Assembly (NCBI RefSeq): GCF_003063625.1
Contig: NZ_CP026605.1
Location: 1 to 64,000, forward strand
DNA from: Saccharobesus litoralis
GTDB lineage: Bacteria > Pseudomonadota > Gammaproteobacteria > Enterobacterales > Alteromonadaceae
Reading direction: 5' to 3'
Length of the DNA stretch: 64,000 bases
The position numbers were made by a program, and so were the translations under genes. The first letter of the stretch is position 1; each line of letters opens with the position of its first letter. Below are positions 57,120-64,000 of the stretch, piece after piece. A model generated the notes under the pieces. It had not been told where the DNA came from. It did not search any database and saw only the letters and a program-made list of their open reading frames with translations.

Positions 57120-57260
57120 AAACACATAAGGAATTAACGTTAACGATTGTGAGAAGGTGCTCGTGCCCAACCTTGGTAAGCCAAGCTTGACCGTTTTTGT
57201 AGAAGGGGCACCTTCAACCAGATTTCACTGCACATACGAATGCAGTTTGAGGTAGCCAGC
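57120..57260 (+). ncRNA. candidate bridge RNA of the IS1111-like element
   Basis: Part of the roughly 330-bp non-coding region after the transposase gene. GCCCAACC (57165-57172) is the exact complement of the right target with core (GGTTGGGC, 57439-57446). GTTAACGATT (57139-57148) equals the left target flank (55871-55880). GTAGAAGG (57199-57206) matches the right element end with core (ATAGAAGG). TTCAACC (57213-57219) matches the complement of the left end with core (GGTAGAA) at six of seven bases. The order LTG, RTG, LDG, RDG is as described for bridge RNAs. The limits given are approximate. Confidence 0.55.
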
Positions 57261-57604
57261 TTAGGGCTGGAACGGATAGAAGGTGGTTGCGCTCACACTT
57301 GATGTTGAGTAGCACGAATAAATTAATCTGGGCAATTGATTAACTTCAAAAATGGGAAAAAGCTTATGGTTTGAAGAAAGAGCATAAGAGATTTTTATAA
57401 ATTAAAGGTTGGGTATTGACTTCCTGTCCTTCATAGAAGGTTGGGCTGAAGGATGAAGCCCAACAAAAACGTGGCTTGTGTTGGGCTTCGCAAGCTCAGC
57501 GCTAACCAACGTTAATTTAAGAAAAAGTGAATGCTTGGAGCCAAAATATGGTAAAATAAGTACTTAATAATTCGATGATTTTTTTGAAAAAAACGGTTGA
57601 TCTA

Positions 57605-58889
57605 ATGACACTTATCCCGCAAGAAAATTGTTCAAAATATAGCCAATCTGATAAACAACCCTGAGTTTATTGCTCGTTATAAGTCTTCTCCTAAAGATTT
57701 TACTCGTAATCGTTCGTTAACCTTCAGTCACCTTGTCTCTTTTCTACTGAATTTTGTAAAAGGCTCTGCTGCACAAGAGCTCGATAACTTTTTTGATATC
57801 ATTGAGCAAATCAATGGTACTTATTCTCACGTAACCGCTTCGGCTTTCACACAAGCAAGAAAAAAGCTCGACCCCTCGGTGTTCGTTGAATTAAACCGCG
57901 TGTTAGTTAACCAATATAGTCAACATTGCCGTCAGCGGTGGCATGGGTTTCGCTTACTCGCTGTTGATGGCTCAACCGTCAATCTCCCTGCAACAAAGGC
58001 ACTGAAAGCCCATTACAATCCAACAGATGAAAGTCGAAAGAGACCCTTAGCCCGCTTGTCTCAGCTATACGATATCAGCCACCGAATGACGATTGACGCA
58101 TGTATTGAGGGACATCATACAGATGAACGTACGATGGCTTTGTCACATTTACCGCATACTCAGCAAGGTGATTTGGTCATCTATGATAGAGGTTACCCAG
58201 CGTTCTATATGTTTGCTTATCATCGTCATATCGGTGTCGATTTTTGTATGCGGACGCTTTCCAACTATAACGTTCAAGTTCAAAACTTCATTCAATCTGA
58301 TGAGAAAGAAGAAATGGTTGAATTACACCCGAATCGGTTTGCCATCCAGCGTTGTAAGGAGTTAGGGGTATCAATAGCACCGCTTAAGGTTAGATTAGTC
58401 AGAGTGCCACTATCAAGTGGTGAAACGGAGGTGTTAATGACGTCAGTCGATGCAGACAGATTGTCTTATGAAGAATTTCAACCCTTATATCACAAGCGTT
58501 GGGGTGTTGAAGAAGATTACAAAATCATGAAAAGTCGACTTCAAATCGAGCAATTCTCTGGGAAGTCACAGGTCGCTATCGAGCAAGACTTCTACGCAAA
58601 AGTCTTAAGTAAAAATATTACCAGCCTTTTCGTCAACGAAGCGCAGAGTACGATTGATGAAACATTAGCGCATCGCAAGCGGCGCTATCAAATTAATTTT
58701 ACAGCGGCCCTTAGCGTAATGAAGCAAAACATAATTGAGCTTCTTCAACTAAAAGACATCACGTTGAAGATAAACAAACTAATATCTAAAATGCTCCGGC
58801 ATACCAACGCAATCAGACCAGGCCGTTCTTTTGTTAGAAACGTGAAATTGGGTGCCAAGCATCATATGAATTATAAGCGGCCTAACTAA
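57605..58889 (+). pseudogene. IS4-family transposase, frameshift near the start
   Basis: From about 57619 the frame encodes a DDE transposase: IVQNIANLINNPEFIARYKS, FSHLVSFLLNFVKGSAAQEL, first Asp in LLAVDGSTVNLPATK, second Asp in LVIYDRGYPAFYMF, and the Y-2-R-3-E-6-K signature in YHKRWGVEEDYKIMK. The ATG at 57605 (M-T-L-I) is out of frame by one. Removing one C from CCC at 57616-57618 joins it as MTLIRKKIVQNIAN. A GTG at 57879 could start a 336-aa fragment. Probably inactive, unless the slip is programmed or a read error. Confidence 0.8.
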
Positions 58890-58976
58890 GCAAAGGCTTA
58901 ACTTAATGACATTGGACTTTAGTCTTACTCTTTTGGGTTGGCTCGTTTGCTGGCTTTGTAAGCATAAATGGTATCT

Positions 58977-59023
58977 ACTGGGATGGTGAGGTTGGCAGGC
59001 TCTGCAAGCATAAATGCTCGCCT
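58977..59023 (+). repeat. 47-bp repeat unit left of the IS110 element
   Basis: ACTGGGATGGTGAGGTTGGC followed by AGGCTCTGCAAGCATAAATG and CTCGCCT. Same unit as 60225-60271 and following. It is directly abutted by the IS110 left end. Just upstream, 58967-58976 reads AATGGTATCT, resembling the IS right end. Confidence 0.85.
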
Positions 59024-59029
59024 TGTATC

Positions 59030-59200
59030 TCTCTGTGATAGGTGTTTAGCTAGCACTTATCACATCGGGAAGCCAGTGAAGTATGTTGCTCGTCTTATCA
59101 GAAAATGATGTTTTGTAGATTATACCCTGGCTTCCTAACCTCCATAAAACTGAATGGTATCCAAGCGCTTGACGCTGCATGTACAAGGGGAGTAAATAGA
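59030..59200 (+). ncRNA. candidate bridge RNA of the IS110 element
   Basis: Two hairpin loops lie between the left end and the transposase ATG. Target loop: stem GGAAGCCAG (59068-59076) / CTGGCTTCC (59127-59135), inner stem ATCA / TGAT (59097-59109). The left strand holds TGCTCGTCT (59087-59095; target TGCTCGCCT, 8/9) and the right strand TTTTGTAG (59111-59118; complement of CTACTGGG with G-U pairs and one mismatch). Donor loop: inner stem AGCG / CGCT (59164-59176). ATGGTATC (59154-59161) equals the right element end, and TACAAG (59182-59187) is the exact complement of core plus left end (CTTGTA). Confidence 0.8.
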
Positions 59201-59201
59201 G

Positions 59202-60188
59202 ATGAAGGCTTTTACAGGCATTGATGTTAGTAAAGATAAATTAGACGTGTGTTGGCTTCGTGATGTCACCACAAATAAAAAGAAAACAAAGGTGTTAAAA
59301 AACACCTCTAAAGGCCATGAAGCATTAGCCGAATGGTTACTTAAAAATACAGGTTTAACACCTCAAGAGATTGTTATCACCGTTGAACCAACCGGTGTTT
59401 ATAGTGAACCCTTGATGTATTTTTTACATGCAAAAGGCTTTATTTTACAACAAGCTAATCCTGGTAAAGCATACAAGTATGCTCAGGCCTTAGATTTGGT
59501 TCACAAGACAGATAAATCAGACTCGATAATGCTAGCGAGGTATGGCCACGACAGACAGTATTCTTTATCTCATTGGCAGCCAGAGACCAAGGAATTCAGG
59601 GAGTTAAGAGCTATGTTGCGCCGATTGGAAGCACTAGAGAAAGATTTACAACGAGAAGAAAATCGATTTGAAGCGGCTGATTTTTCAAGTGCATCAAAAC
59701 GTGTAATTGAATCATTAGAAAACATGATTTCAGCGTTAAAAGAAGAAATTAATAAGCTCACAGAAGAGATTGATGACCATATTGACCGTCACCCAGATTT
59801 AGGAAAAAACAGAGATTTCTTATTAACTATCAAAGGTGTGGGTCCAGTTATTTCTAGGATTATGGTGAGCTTATTTGCCAGTAAAGATTTTAAGGATGCA
59901 AAGCAATTATCGGCTTATTTGGGGTTAATTCCTAAGATGAAAGAGTCCGGAAAGCGAGCTGGAAAAACGACCTTGAGCAAAGAAGGGCCGGGTTACATAA
60001 GAGAAAAATTGTATATGGCAGCGGTTGTTGCTAGCCAGCATAATCCAGATATAAGGGCACAGAAAGCGCGCTTATTAGCCAAAGGAAAAACGAAAATGGA
60101 AGCCTTGGGCGCTGCGATGCGAAAGCTTGCACAAATATGTTTTGGCGTGGTCAAAACACAAACAAATTATCAGCCTCAAGTAACATAA
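59202..60188 (+). CDS. IS110-family transposase (IS110 group)
   Basis: 328 aa. DEDD RuvC-like domain: AFTGIDVSKDKLDVCWL (Asp), VITVEPTGVYSEPLMYFL (Glu), KTDKSDSIMLARYG (Asp pair). A central coiled coil (about 150-205) precedes the C-terminal domain: FLLTIKGVGPVISRIMV, LSAYLGLIPKMKESGKR, and TTLSKEGPGYIREKLY with the catalytic Ser. GGGGAG lies 13 bp before the ATG, next to the bridge-RNA donor loop. RNA-guided recombinase in the described IS110 systems. Intact. Confidence 0.94.
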   Translation: MKAFTGIDVSKDKLDVCWLRDVTTNKKKTKVLKNTSKGHEALAEWLLKNTGLTPQEIVITVEPTGVYSEPLMYFLHAKGFILQQANPGKAYKYAQALDLVHKTDKSDSIMLARYGHDRQYSLSHWQPETKEFRELRAMLRRLEALEKDLQREENRFEAADFSSASKRVIESLENMISALKEEINKLTEEIDDHIDRHPDLGKNRDFLLTIKGVGPVISRIMVSLFASKDFKDAKQLSAYLGLIPKMKESGKRAGKTTLSKEGPGYIREKLYMAAVVASQHNPDIRAQKARLLAKGKTKMEALGAAMRKLAQICFGVVKTQTNYQPQVT

Positions 60189-60224
60189 ATTAGTACTTGA
60201 GACCGGTATAGAGAGATGGTATCT

Positions 60225-60351
60225 ACTGGGGTGGCGAGGTTGGCAGGCTCTGCAAGCATAAATGCTCACCTACTGGGGTGGCGAGGTTGGCTGGCTCTCA
60301 AGCATAAATGCTCGCCTACTGGGGTGGCGAAGTTGGCAGGCTCTGCAAGCA
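60225..60351 (+). repeat. tandem 46-47-bp repeats right of the IS110 element
   Basis: Three units (60225-60271, 60272-60317, 60318-60351 partial), each ACTGGGGTGGCGARGTTGGC, then GGCTCTGCAAGCATAAATGC and TCRCCT. With the unit at 58977-59023 they form one array split by the IS. The rest of the gap to 60523 is AT-rich with no gene seen. Confidence 0.85.
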
Positions 60352-60522
60352 TCGACACCAACTCGATATGTCTAGCTGCTCATTAATAGCTTATGATTGA
60401 CCTAAAAACATTAAAAAATAAATCACAATAAAAACATAACCTTGAATTGAAATGTGAAGTATTTGCTACATTTTTTGCCAATTAATTAACTTTGTCAGTT
60501 GAAAAAACCAACATTGAATTAT

Positions 60523-60535
60523 AAAGTAATACTAT
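60523..60535. promoter_or_regulatory. putative AraR-type operator
   Basis: AAAGTAATACTAT, core GTAATAC, only 27 bp before the ATG at 60563. Binding here would block the promoter or early transcription. Confidence 0.65.
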
Positions 60536-60562
60536 ATTAACGTATATCTTTTGAGGTGTGGT

Positions 60563-61480
60563 ATGTCATCAAAGTTATTAACGCTTATTTCTCTGGGTAT
60601 CTCTCTTATGATAATGCTGTCCAATAGTGTTAGCGCACAAGAGATCACCATCCGCCATAATAAAGTCAGTGGCGTTGGAGCTAAAGAAGAATACCAATTT
60701 GGTTTACTCAAATTAGCCTTGTCTTATGACAAGCAAAACACCTATGTTTATGAAGAATCCTCGCGATTTCTTATGCAAGCCAGAATGGTAGAAGATGTCG
60801 CCGCCCATTCATTAGATGTAGCTTGGACAGGAACCTCGAAAACGTTAGAGCAAAAACTCATGCCGGTGCGCATTCCACTCTATAAAGGGTTATTAGGCCA
60901 TCGTATTTTTATTATTCGAGCCGATGCGCAGTACAAATTTGATAGTGTCGAAACCTTTGAGCAATTAAAAAGCTTAACTGCGGCCCAAGAGCGAACTTGG
61001 GCCGATACCGCCATTTTGCGCGATGCCGGTATTCCCGTTATTGGCACCCGTACATATGAAAACTTATTTTATATGCTTGAAGGCGGCCGTTACGATTACT
61101 TCCCGCGAGGCGTGCATGAGCCTTGGTCTGAAGTGACGCAGTACCCCGATTTACCGTTAACGATAGAAAAACGCATTTTAGTTAAATATCCACTACCCGC
61201 TTATTTCTTTGTCAGCAAAGACAACCCAGAGTTAGCGCAAAAAATTAAACGCGGCTTAATGGCGGCTATCGAAGACGGTAGCTTTGATAACTATTTTTTC
61301 AACAACCCTATGATTAAAGACGTGATCCGCAAAGCGCATTTAGAAGACAGGGTGGTATTTGAAATTGACAATCCATTCATTCCCGAAGACACGCCATTTG
61401 ATGACGCGCGTCTTTGGTTACACATCGAAGATCTTAAAAAAAAACATAACCCCATAGCTCAAAATTCAATCAACTATTAA
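60563..61480 (+). CDS. periplasmic solute-binding-like protein (PBP2 type)
   Basis: 305 aa with signal peptide (SSKLLTLISLGISLMIMLSN, cut near SVSA). Start at 60563 with GAGGTG upstream. The body follows the type-2 binding-protein plan: ITIRHNKVSGVGAKEEYQFG, HSLDVAWTGTSKTLEQKLMP, GLLGHRIFIIRADAQYKF, MLEGGRYDYFPRGVHEPWSE, PLPAYFFVSKDNPELAQKIK. No ABC permease or ATPase is nearby, so it may serve a sensor or another transporter. The operator just upstream and galM downstream (17 bp) place it in the arabinose regulon. Ligand unknown. Confidence 0.7.
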   Translation: MSSKLLTLISLGISLMIMLSNSVSAQEITIRHNKVSGVGAKEEYQFGLLKLALSYDKQNTYVYEESSRFLMQARMVEDVAAHSLDVAWTGTSKTLEQKLMPVRIPLYKGLLGHRIFIIRADAQYKFDSVETFEQLKSLTAAQERTWADTAILRDAGIPVIGTRTYENLFYMLEGGRYDYFPRGVHEPWSEVTQYPDLPLTIEKRILVKYPLPAYFFVSKDNPELAQKIKRGLMAAIEDGSFDNYFFNNPMIKDVIRKAHLEDRVVFEIDNPFIPEDTPFDDARLWLHIEDLKKKHNPIAQNSINY

Positions 61481-61497
61481 GAACTCAAGGTAATTTC

Positions 61498-62658
61498 ATG
61501 AACGTCTCCGTATTTGCTAAAGCAGCGCAAAGCCTGCTTGTTGTTTCAAGTTTGTGCTTAGTTGCAGCCTGCACATCTACACTTAGTCCTAAAGGAAACC
61601 CACACATGATCGAGCAACAACCATACGGCACTTTGCCCAATGGTGAACAAGTTACCCAATACACTCTAACTAACAAAGCTGGCACGCAAGTTAAAATTAT
61701 TAGTTACGGCGGTATTATCACCTCATTAAAAACCGCCGACAAAAACGGCAAGCTAGATAACGTGGTATTGGGTTACGACACATTAGAAGACTATTTAGCC
61801 GATACCAATTATTTTGGTGCGCTAATCGGACGTTTTGGTAACCGTATTGGTCAAGGTAAATTCACATTAAACGGTGAAACCTATCAACTGCCGCAAAACA
61901 ATGGCGATAATCACTTACACGGTGGTCATTACGGTTACGACAAAAAGAATTGGTTTGTGACACCTTATATAGAGAATCAACAACCAGGATTAAAACTGCA
62001 ATTGTCTAGCCCAGATGGTGATCAAGGTTATCCGGGCAATGCCTTAATTCAGGTAAACTACTTACTCAATGATCAAAATGAATTAGTTATTGATTACCAA
62101 GCGATAAGCGATAAAGCCACACCCATGAATTTAACTCAACACAGCTATTTTAATTTAGCTGGACAAGGCGATATTTTGAGCCATGAGTTACAGATCAACG
62201 CCAGTCACATCACCCCTGTGGATGACACGCTGATCCCAACTGGCGAATTAACCAGCGTAACGCAAACTCCGTTTGATTTTCGTAGCGCTAAAACCATAGG
62301 TCAAGATATTAACCTTGCTGACCAACAGCTAAAATACGGCTTAGGTTATGATCATAACTTTGTATTAGATAAATTAGCCAAGCATGCGCTTGAACTAGCG
62401 GCACGCGTTACCGAACCGACATCAGGCCGCGTGTTAGAGATCTTTACCCAAGAGCCTGCAATCCAGTTTTATTCAGGTAACTTTTTAGATGGCAGCGCAA
62501 AAGGCCAAGGCCGTGTTTATCAGCATCGCAATGGCTTTTGTTTAGAGCCACAACACTTCCCTGATTCACCGAATAAGGCGCATTTCCCAAGCACCATCTT
62601 AAATCCAGGTGAAACCTACAATACCCGAATGGTTTATCGTTTTTCGACTCTAAATTAA
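61498..62658 (+). CDS. galM: aldose 1-epimerase (mutarotase), lipoprotein
   Basis: 386 aa. Lipobox CLVAAC, so it is exported and membrane-anchored. GalM landmarks: VKIISYGGIITSLKTADKNG, NYFGALIGRFGNRIGQGKFT, NNGDNHLHGGHYGYDKKNW (catalytic His), MNLTQHSYFNLAGQGD (second His), LGYDHNFVLDK, and GFCLEPQHFPDSPN (catalytic Glu). It speeds interconversion of alpha and beta sugars released by GH43 and GH127 so that transporters see the right anomer. Follows the solute-binding gene by 17 bp in one transcript. Confidence 0.93.
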   Translation: MNVSVFAKAAQSLLVVSSLCLVAACTSTLSPKGNPHMIEQQPYGTLPNGEQVTQYTLTNKAGTQVKIISYGGIITSLKTADKNGKLDNVVLGYDTLEDYLADTNYFGALIGRFGNRIGQGKFTLNGETYQLPQNNGDNHLHGGHYGYDKKNWFVTPYIENQQPGLKLQLSSPDGDQGYPGNALIQVNYLLNDQNELVIDYQAISDKATPMNLTQHSYFNLAGQGDILSHELQINASHITPVDDTLIPTGELTSVTQTPFDFRSAKTIGQDINLADQQLKYGLGYDHNFVLDKLAKHALELAARVTEPTSGRVLEIFTQEPAIQFYSGNFLDGSAKGQGRVYQHRNGFCLEPQHFPDSPNKAHFPSTILNPGETYNTRMVYRFSTLN

Positions 62659-62707
62659 TCGATTTTACTCAATCAGTACCCGTCGTGAAGACCTTTGTCG
62701 TTAATTT

Positions 62708-62733
62708 AACGCGCCAAACACGGCGCGTTTTTT
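62708..62733 (+). terminator. rho-independent terminator after galM
   Basis: AACGCGCC, AAACAC loop, GGCGCGTT and a T run, 50 bp past the galM stop. Confidence 0.88.
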
Positions 62734-62790
62734 GTTACCTAGTCAGTAACAACCTAGTACTTATTCCAGAAAGAAATGATCAGTTGAATT

Positions 62791-62858
62791 CTTTGTAGGT
62801 CGAAGCTGCTGCTTCGTCAAAACCTTAAAATACGACGCGAGCGTCGAACCTACAAAAA
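62791..62858. repeat. GTAGGTCGA hairpin repeat
   Basis: TTTGTAGGTCGAAGC and GCGTCGAACCTACAAA are inverted around CTTCGTC...ACGACGC. It resembles the GTAGGTCG ends of dispersed repeat family 2. The 530-bp gap up to 63188 contains only this and the large hairpin element. Confidence 0.6.
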
Positions 62859-62950
62859 TAGCTAGCCTTGTTTCAACTAATCAAAATTAAATGGAAAAGG
62901 TACTAGATCGAGTTAACGACTAATTATTATTTATCAACTAATCAATTAAA

Positions 62951-63174
62951 TGTAGTCAAAGCGATCAGGTTTTAGTGGCAGGTTTCTGGTTCCAGACGAA
63001 ACCTAAGTACCTACATCCATGTAGGCAAAGCCGTCAAGCTTCGAGACCCCATGAGCATATGCTCTATTATGTGATTGGGGTTGCCTAAAGGGACTTAGGT
63101 AGTAGGACGACGCAGGAGCCAAAGTCGAGAGTAAGCGCTGACAATGAACCATAAGACCTGAGCGAGAAGACTAA
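62951..63174. repeat. TATAGTC-type hairpin element, enlarged copy C
   Basis: The outer parts (TAGTCAAAGCGATCAGGTTTT, AGTAAGCGCTGACAATGAAC) and the centre (GTCAAGCTTCGAGACCCCAT to GTGATTGGGG) match copies A and B. Extra DNA of roughly 50 bp is present in each arm. The two inserts are partly complementary: GTAGGCAA with TTGCCTA, ACCTAAGT with ACTTAGGT. The stem is thus longer, not broken. Confidence 0.75.
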
Positions 63175-63188
63175 AGCTGGAAGACAAT

Positions 63189-64000
63189 ATGACACGCATT
63201 CTCTGGACAATACTCTGTAGCCTAATGCTTAATGCTTGCTTGTTTGATCAACAACACGAGCTGGAAATAAACAGTCCCAATGGTCAACTTTCCGTCATCG
63301 TTAATAACTCAGCGCAAGGGCTGACTTATCAAGTTCAACGGCAAGGCAAACCTGTGTTAGAACCATCAAAACTTGGGATTGTTTTTGAAGATAGAGCCTT
63401 TGCGCAAAACCTAAACATTGTCAGTAAAAGTAAAATCAGTGCCGTTAATCAGCAATACACCCTGTATGCCGGTAAACAAAGCCAAGTCGACTATCAAGCC
63501 AATCAGCAAACGCTAACTGTCGAGAATCAGCAAAAACAGCAACTAACTATTATTTTCAACGTTGCCGACGACGGTGTTGCGTTTAGATACCGTGTAGAAG
63601 GTGCCAACCAAACCGTAAAATTTAAAAGTGAGCTAACTAGCTTTAATTTTGATCAAACGACTTTAGGCTGGCTACAACCCTTAGCTCAAGCGCAATCAGG
63701 CTGGGGGAATACTAACCCGTCATATGAAGAACACTATCAAATGGCAATCAAGTTAGACACGCCTTCTCCCACAGGTGCGGGGTGGGTTTTTCCGGCATTA
63801 TTTAATAGCAAAATGCAAACCCAAGAAACTTGGCTAGCCATTACCGAAGCCGACGTTAGCAGCCAATTCCATGCTTCGCATTTAAGCCATGTGGCGACTA
63901 ACGGCGAGTACGTTTTATCGCCGCCAACCCCGCATGAGGTTTTTACTAACAGCAGCCATTTAGCTCAAGGTCCTTTGCCTTTATTATCACCTTGGCGCGT
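63189..64000 (+). CDS. GH97-type glycoside hydrolase, partial (runs off the window)
   Basis: At least 270 aa, open to the window end. Lipobox-like SLMLNAC suggests a lipoprotein. The N-terminal region parallels the GH97 beta-super-sandwich: LEINSPNGQLSVIVNNSAQG, LTYQVQRQGKPVLEPSKLGI (as KLGFTF in the 4212 protein), IIFNVADDGVAFRYRVEG, and GWGNTNPSYEEHYQM. The catalytic barrel lies beyond the window, so the catalytic type cannot be judged. It is the second GH97 in the locus and lies downstream of the large hairpin element. No GTAWTAC motif precedes it. Confidence 0.75.
   Translation, partial: MTRILWTILCSLMLNACLFDQQHELEINSPNGQLSVIVNNSAQGLTYQVQRQGKPVLEPSKLGIVFEDRAFAQNLNIVSKSKISAVNQQYTLYAGKQSQVDYQANQQTLTVENQQKQQLTIIFNVADDGVAFRYRVEGANQTVKFKSELTSFNFDQTTLGWLQPLAQAQSGWGNTNPSYEEHYQMAIKLDTPSPTGAGWVFPALFNSKMQTQETWLAITEADVSSQFHASHLSHVATNGEYVLSPPTPHEVFTNSSHLAQGPLPLLSPWR

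Larger units (their letters stand above)
55886..57440 (+). mobile_element. IS110-family (IS1111-like) element inside the IS4 element
   Basis: Subterminal inverted repeats CTATGAAGGACAG (55892-55904) and CTGTCCTTCATAG (57424-57436) are perfect complements. The junctions ...TTTTT-GG-TAGAAACTATG and CATAGAA-GG-TTGGGC share a GG dinucleotide, taken as the core. Length is about 1555 bp with the transposase first and about 350 bp of non-coding DNA after it, as in the IS1111 group. Confidence 0.8.
55848..58925 (+). mobile_element. IS4-family element, interrupted by an IS110-family element
   Basis: Imperfect terminal inverted repeats: left AGACTTTAGTCCAATGCCAT (from 55848, continuing TAAGTTAA) and right TTAACTTAATGACATTGGAC (58898, continuing TTTAGTCT), matching at 25 of 28 positions. 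Inside are a DDE transposase of the IS4 family and a complete second element at about 55886-57440. Without that insert the element would be about 1.52 kb, normal for IS4. I found no convincing target duplication at its ends. Confidence 0.85.
59024..60224 (+). mobile_element. IS110-family element inserted between repeat units
   Basis: The left junction CTCGCCT / TGTATCTCTC and right junction GATGGTATCT / ACTGGGG can be rejoined into CTCGCCTACTGGGG, exactly the sequence joining the neighbouring repeat units at 60311-60324. CT flanks both ends, as expected for the IS110 core dinucleotide. The ends carry short inverted ATCTCTCT / AGAGAGAT. The element is 1201 bp: about 180 bp non-coding, then the transposase, then 36 bp. 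It looks intact. Confidence 0.9.

Noticed and set aside
57441-57495. Terminator for the IS1111-like element
   Set aside because: The GTTGGGCT/AGCCCAAC inverted pair lies outside the element's right end and belongs to the interrupted host sequence. It resembles a common dispersed palindrome.
55836-58937. Target-site duplication flanking the IS4-family element
   Set aside because: Left flank GTTTGTGGGTG and right flank TACTCTTTTGGG do not match; ends may be off by some bases or the flank rearranged.

Overview
The window looks like a chromosomal segment of a marine gammaproteobacterium of the Alteromonadales type (Catenovulum/Paraglaciecola-like). That placement is inferred from gene content, AT-rich codon use, a large TonB receptor with secreted CAZymes, and the GPH and SSS sugar symporters; no rRNA marker is present. 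Most of it is one large pectin side-chain and arabinan utilisation locus, flanked and interrupted by accessory DNA.

Layout. (1) 1-4200: integron-like accessory DNA. It holds a decayed PvuII-type restriction-modification system (R, C and M homologues, all broken, with the C-box operator still visible), a frameshifted DUF5655-type nuclease-like gene and an intact SMI1/KNR4 gene, separated by two good attC-like hairpins. (2) 4200-10500: a GH97 enzyme and the araB-araD-araA operon. (3) 10500-16100: porin plus PstS-like pair, LysR/aldo-keto reductase pair, and a hicAB pair whose toxin has lost its start codon. (4) 16400-22300: Na+/sugar symporter, S9 peptidase, transketolase. (5) 22500-35800: arabinan depolymerisation and uptake (five GH43 enzymes, a GH127/146 beta-L-arabinofuranosidase, two GPH symporters, a DgoR-like GntR regulator preceded by a 12-unit tandem hairpin array). 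(6) 35800-37400: a duplicated 278-bp segment, then a 58-aa gene with a PARP-like ADP-ribosyltransferase, a candidate toxin/defence module. (7) 37400-46800: aldehyde dehydrogenase, pectate lyases PL3 and PL1, GH2, hipBA. (8) 47000-55750: TonB receptor and two multidomain endo-arabinanase-like GH43 proteins. (9) 55800-60360: an IS4-family element interrupted by an IS110-family (IS1111-like) element, then a second IS110 element inserted exactly between tandem repeat units. (10) 60500-64000: solute-binding protein, aldose epimerase and the start of a second GH97.

How it works together. Secreted PL1/PL3 cut the galacturonan backbone. Surface GH43 endo- and exo-enzymes, GH127/146 and GH2 trim arabinan and galactan side chains. 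TonB, GPH and SSS transporters import the products. AraA, AraB and AraD convert L-arabinose to xylulose-5-phosphate, which enters transketolase. Eleven copies of a 13-bp palindrome (consensus ATMGTAWTACTWT) lie in front of these genes and are the likely operators of the GntR regulator at 27425.

The most notable result is that both IS110-family elements carry recognisable bridge-RNA regions. For the 59024-60224 element, all four predicted guides can be matched by eye to its actual target and its own ends.
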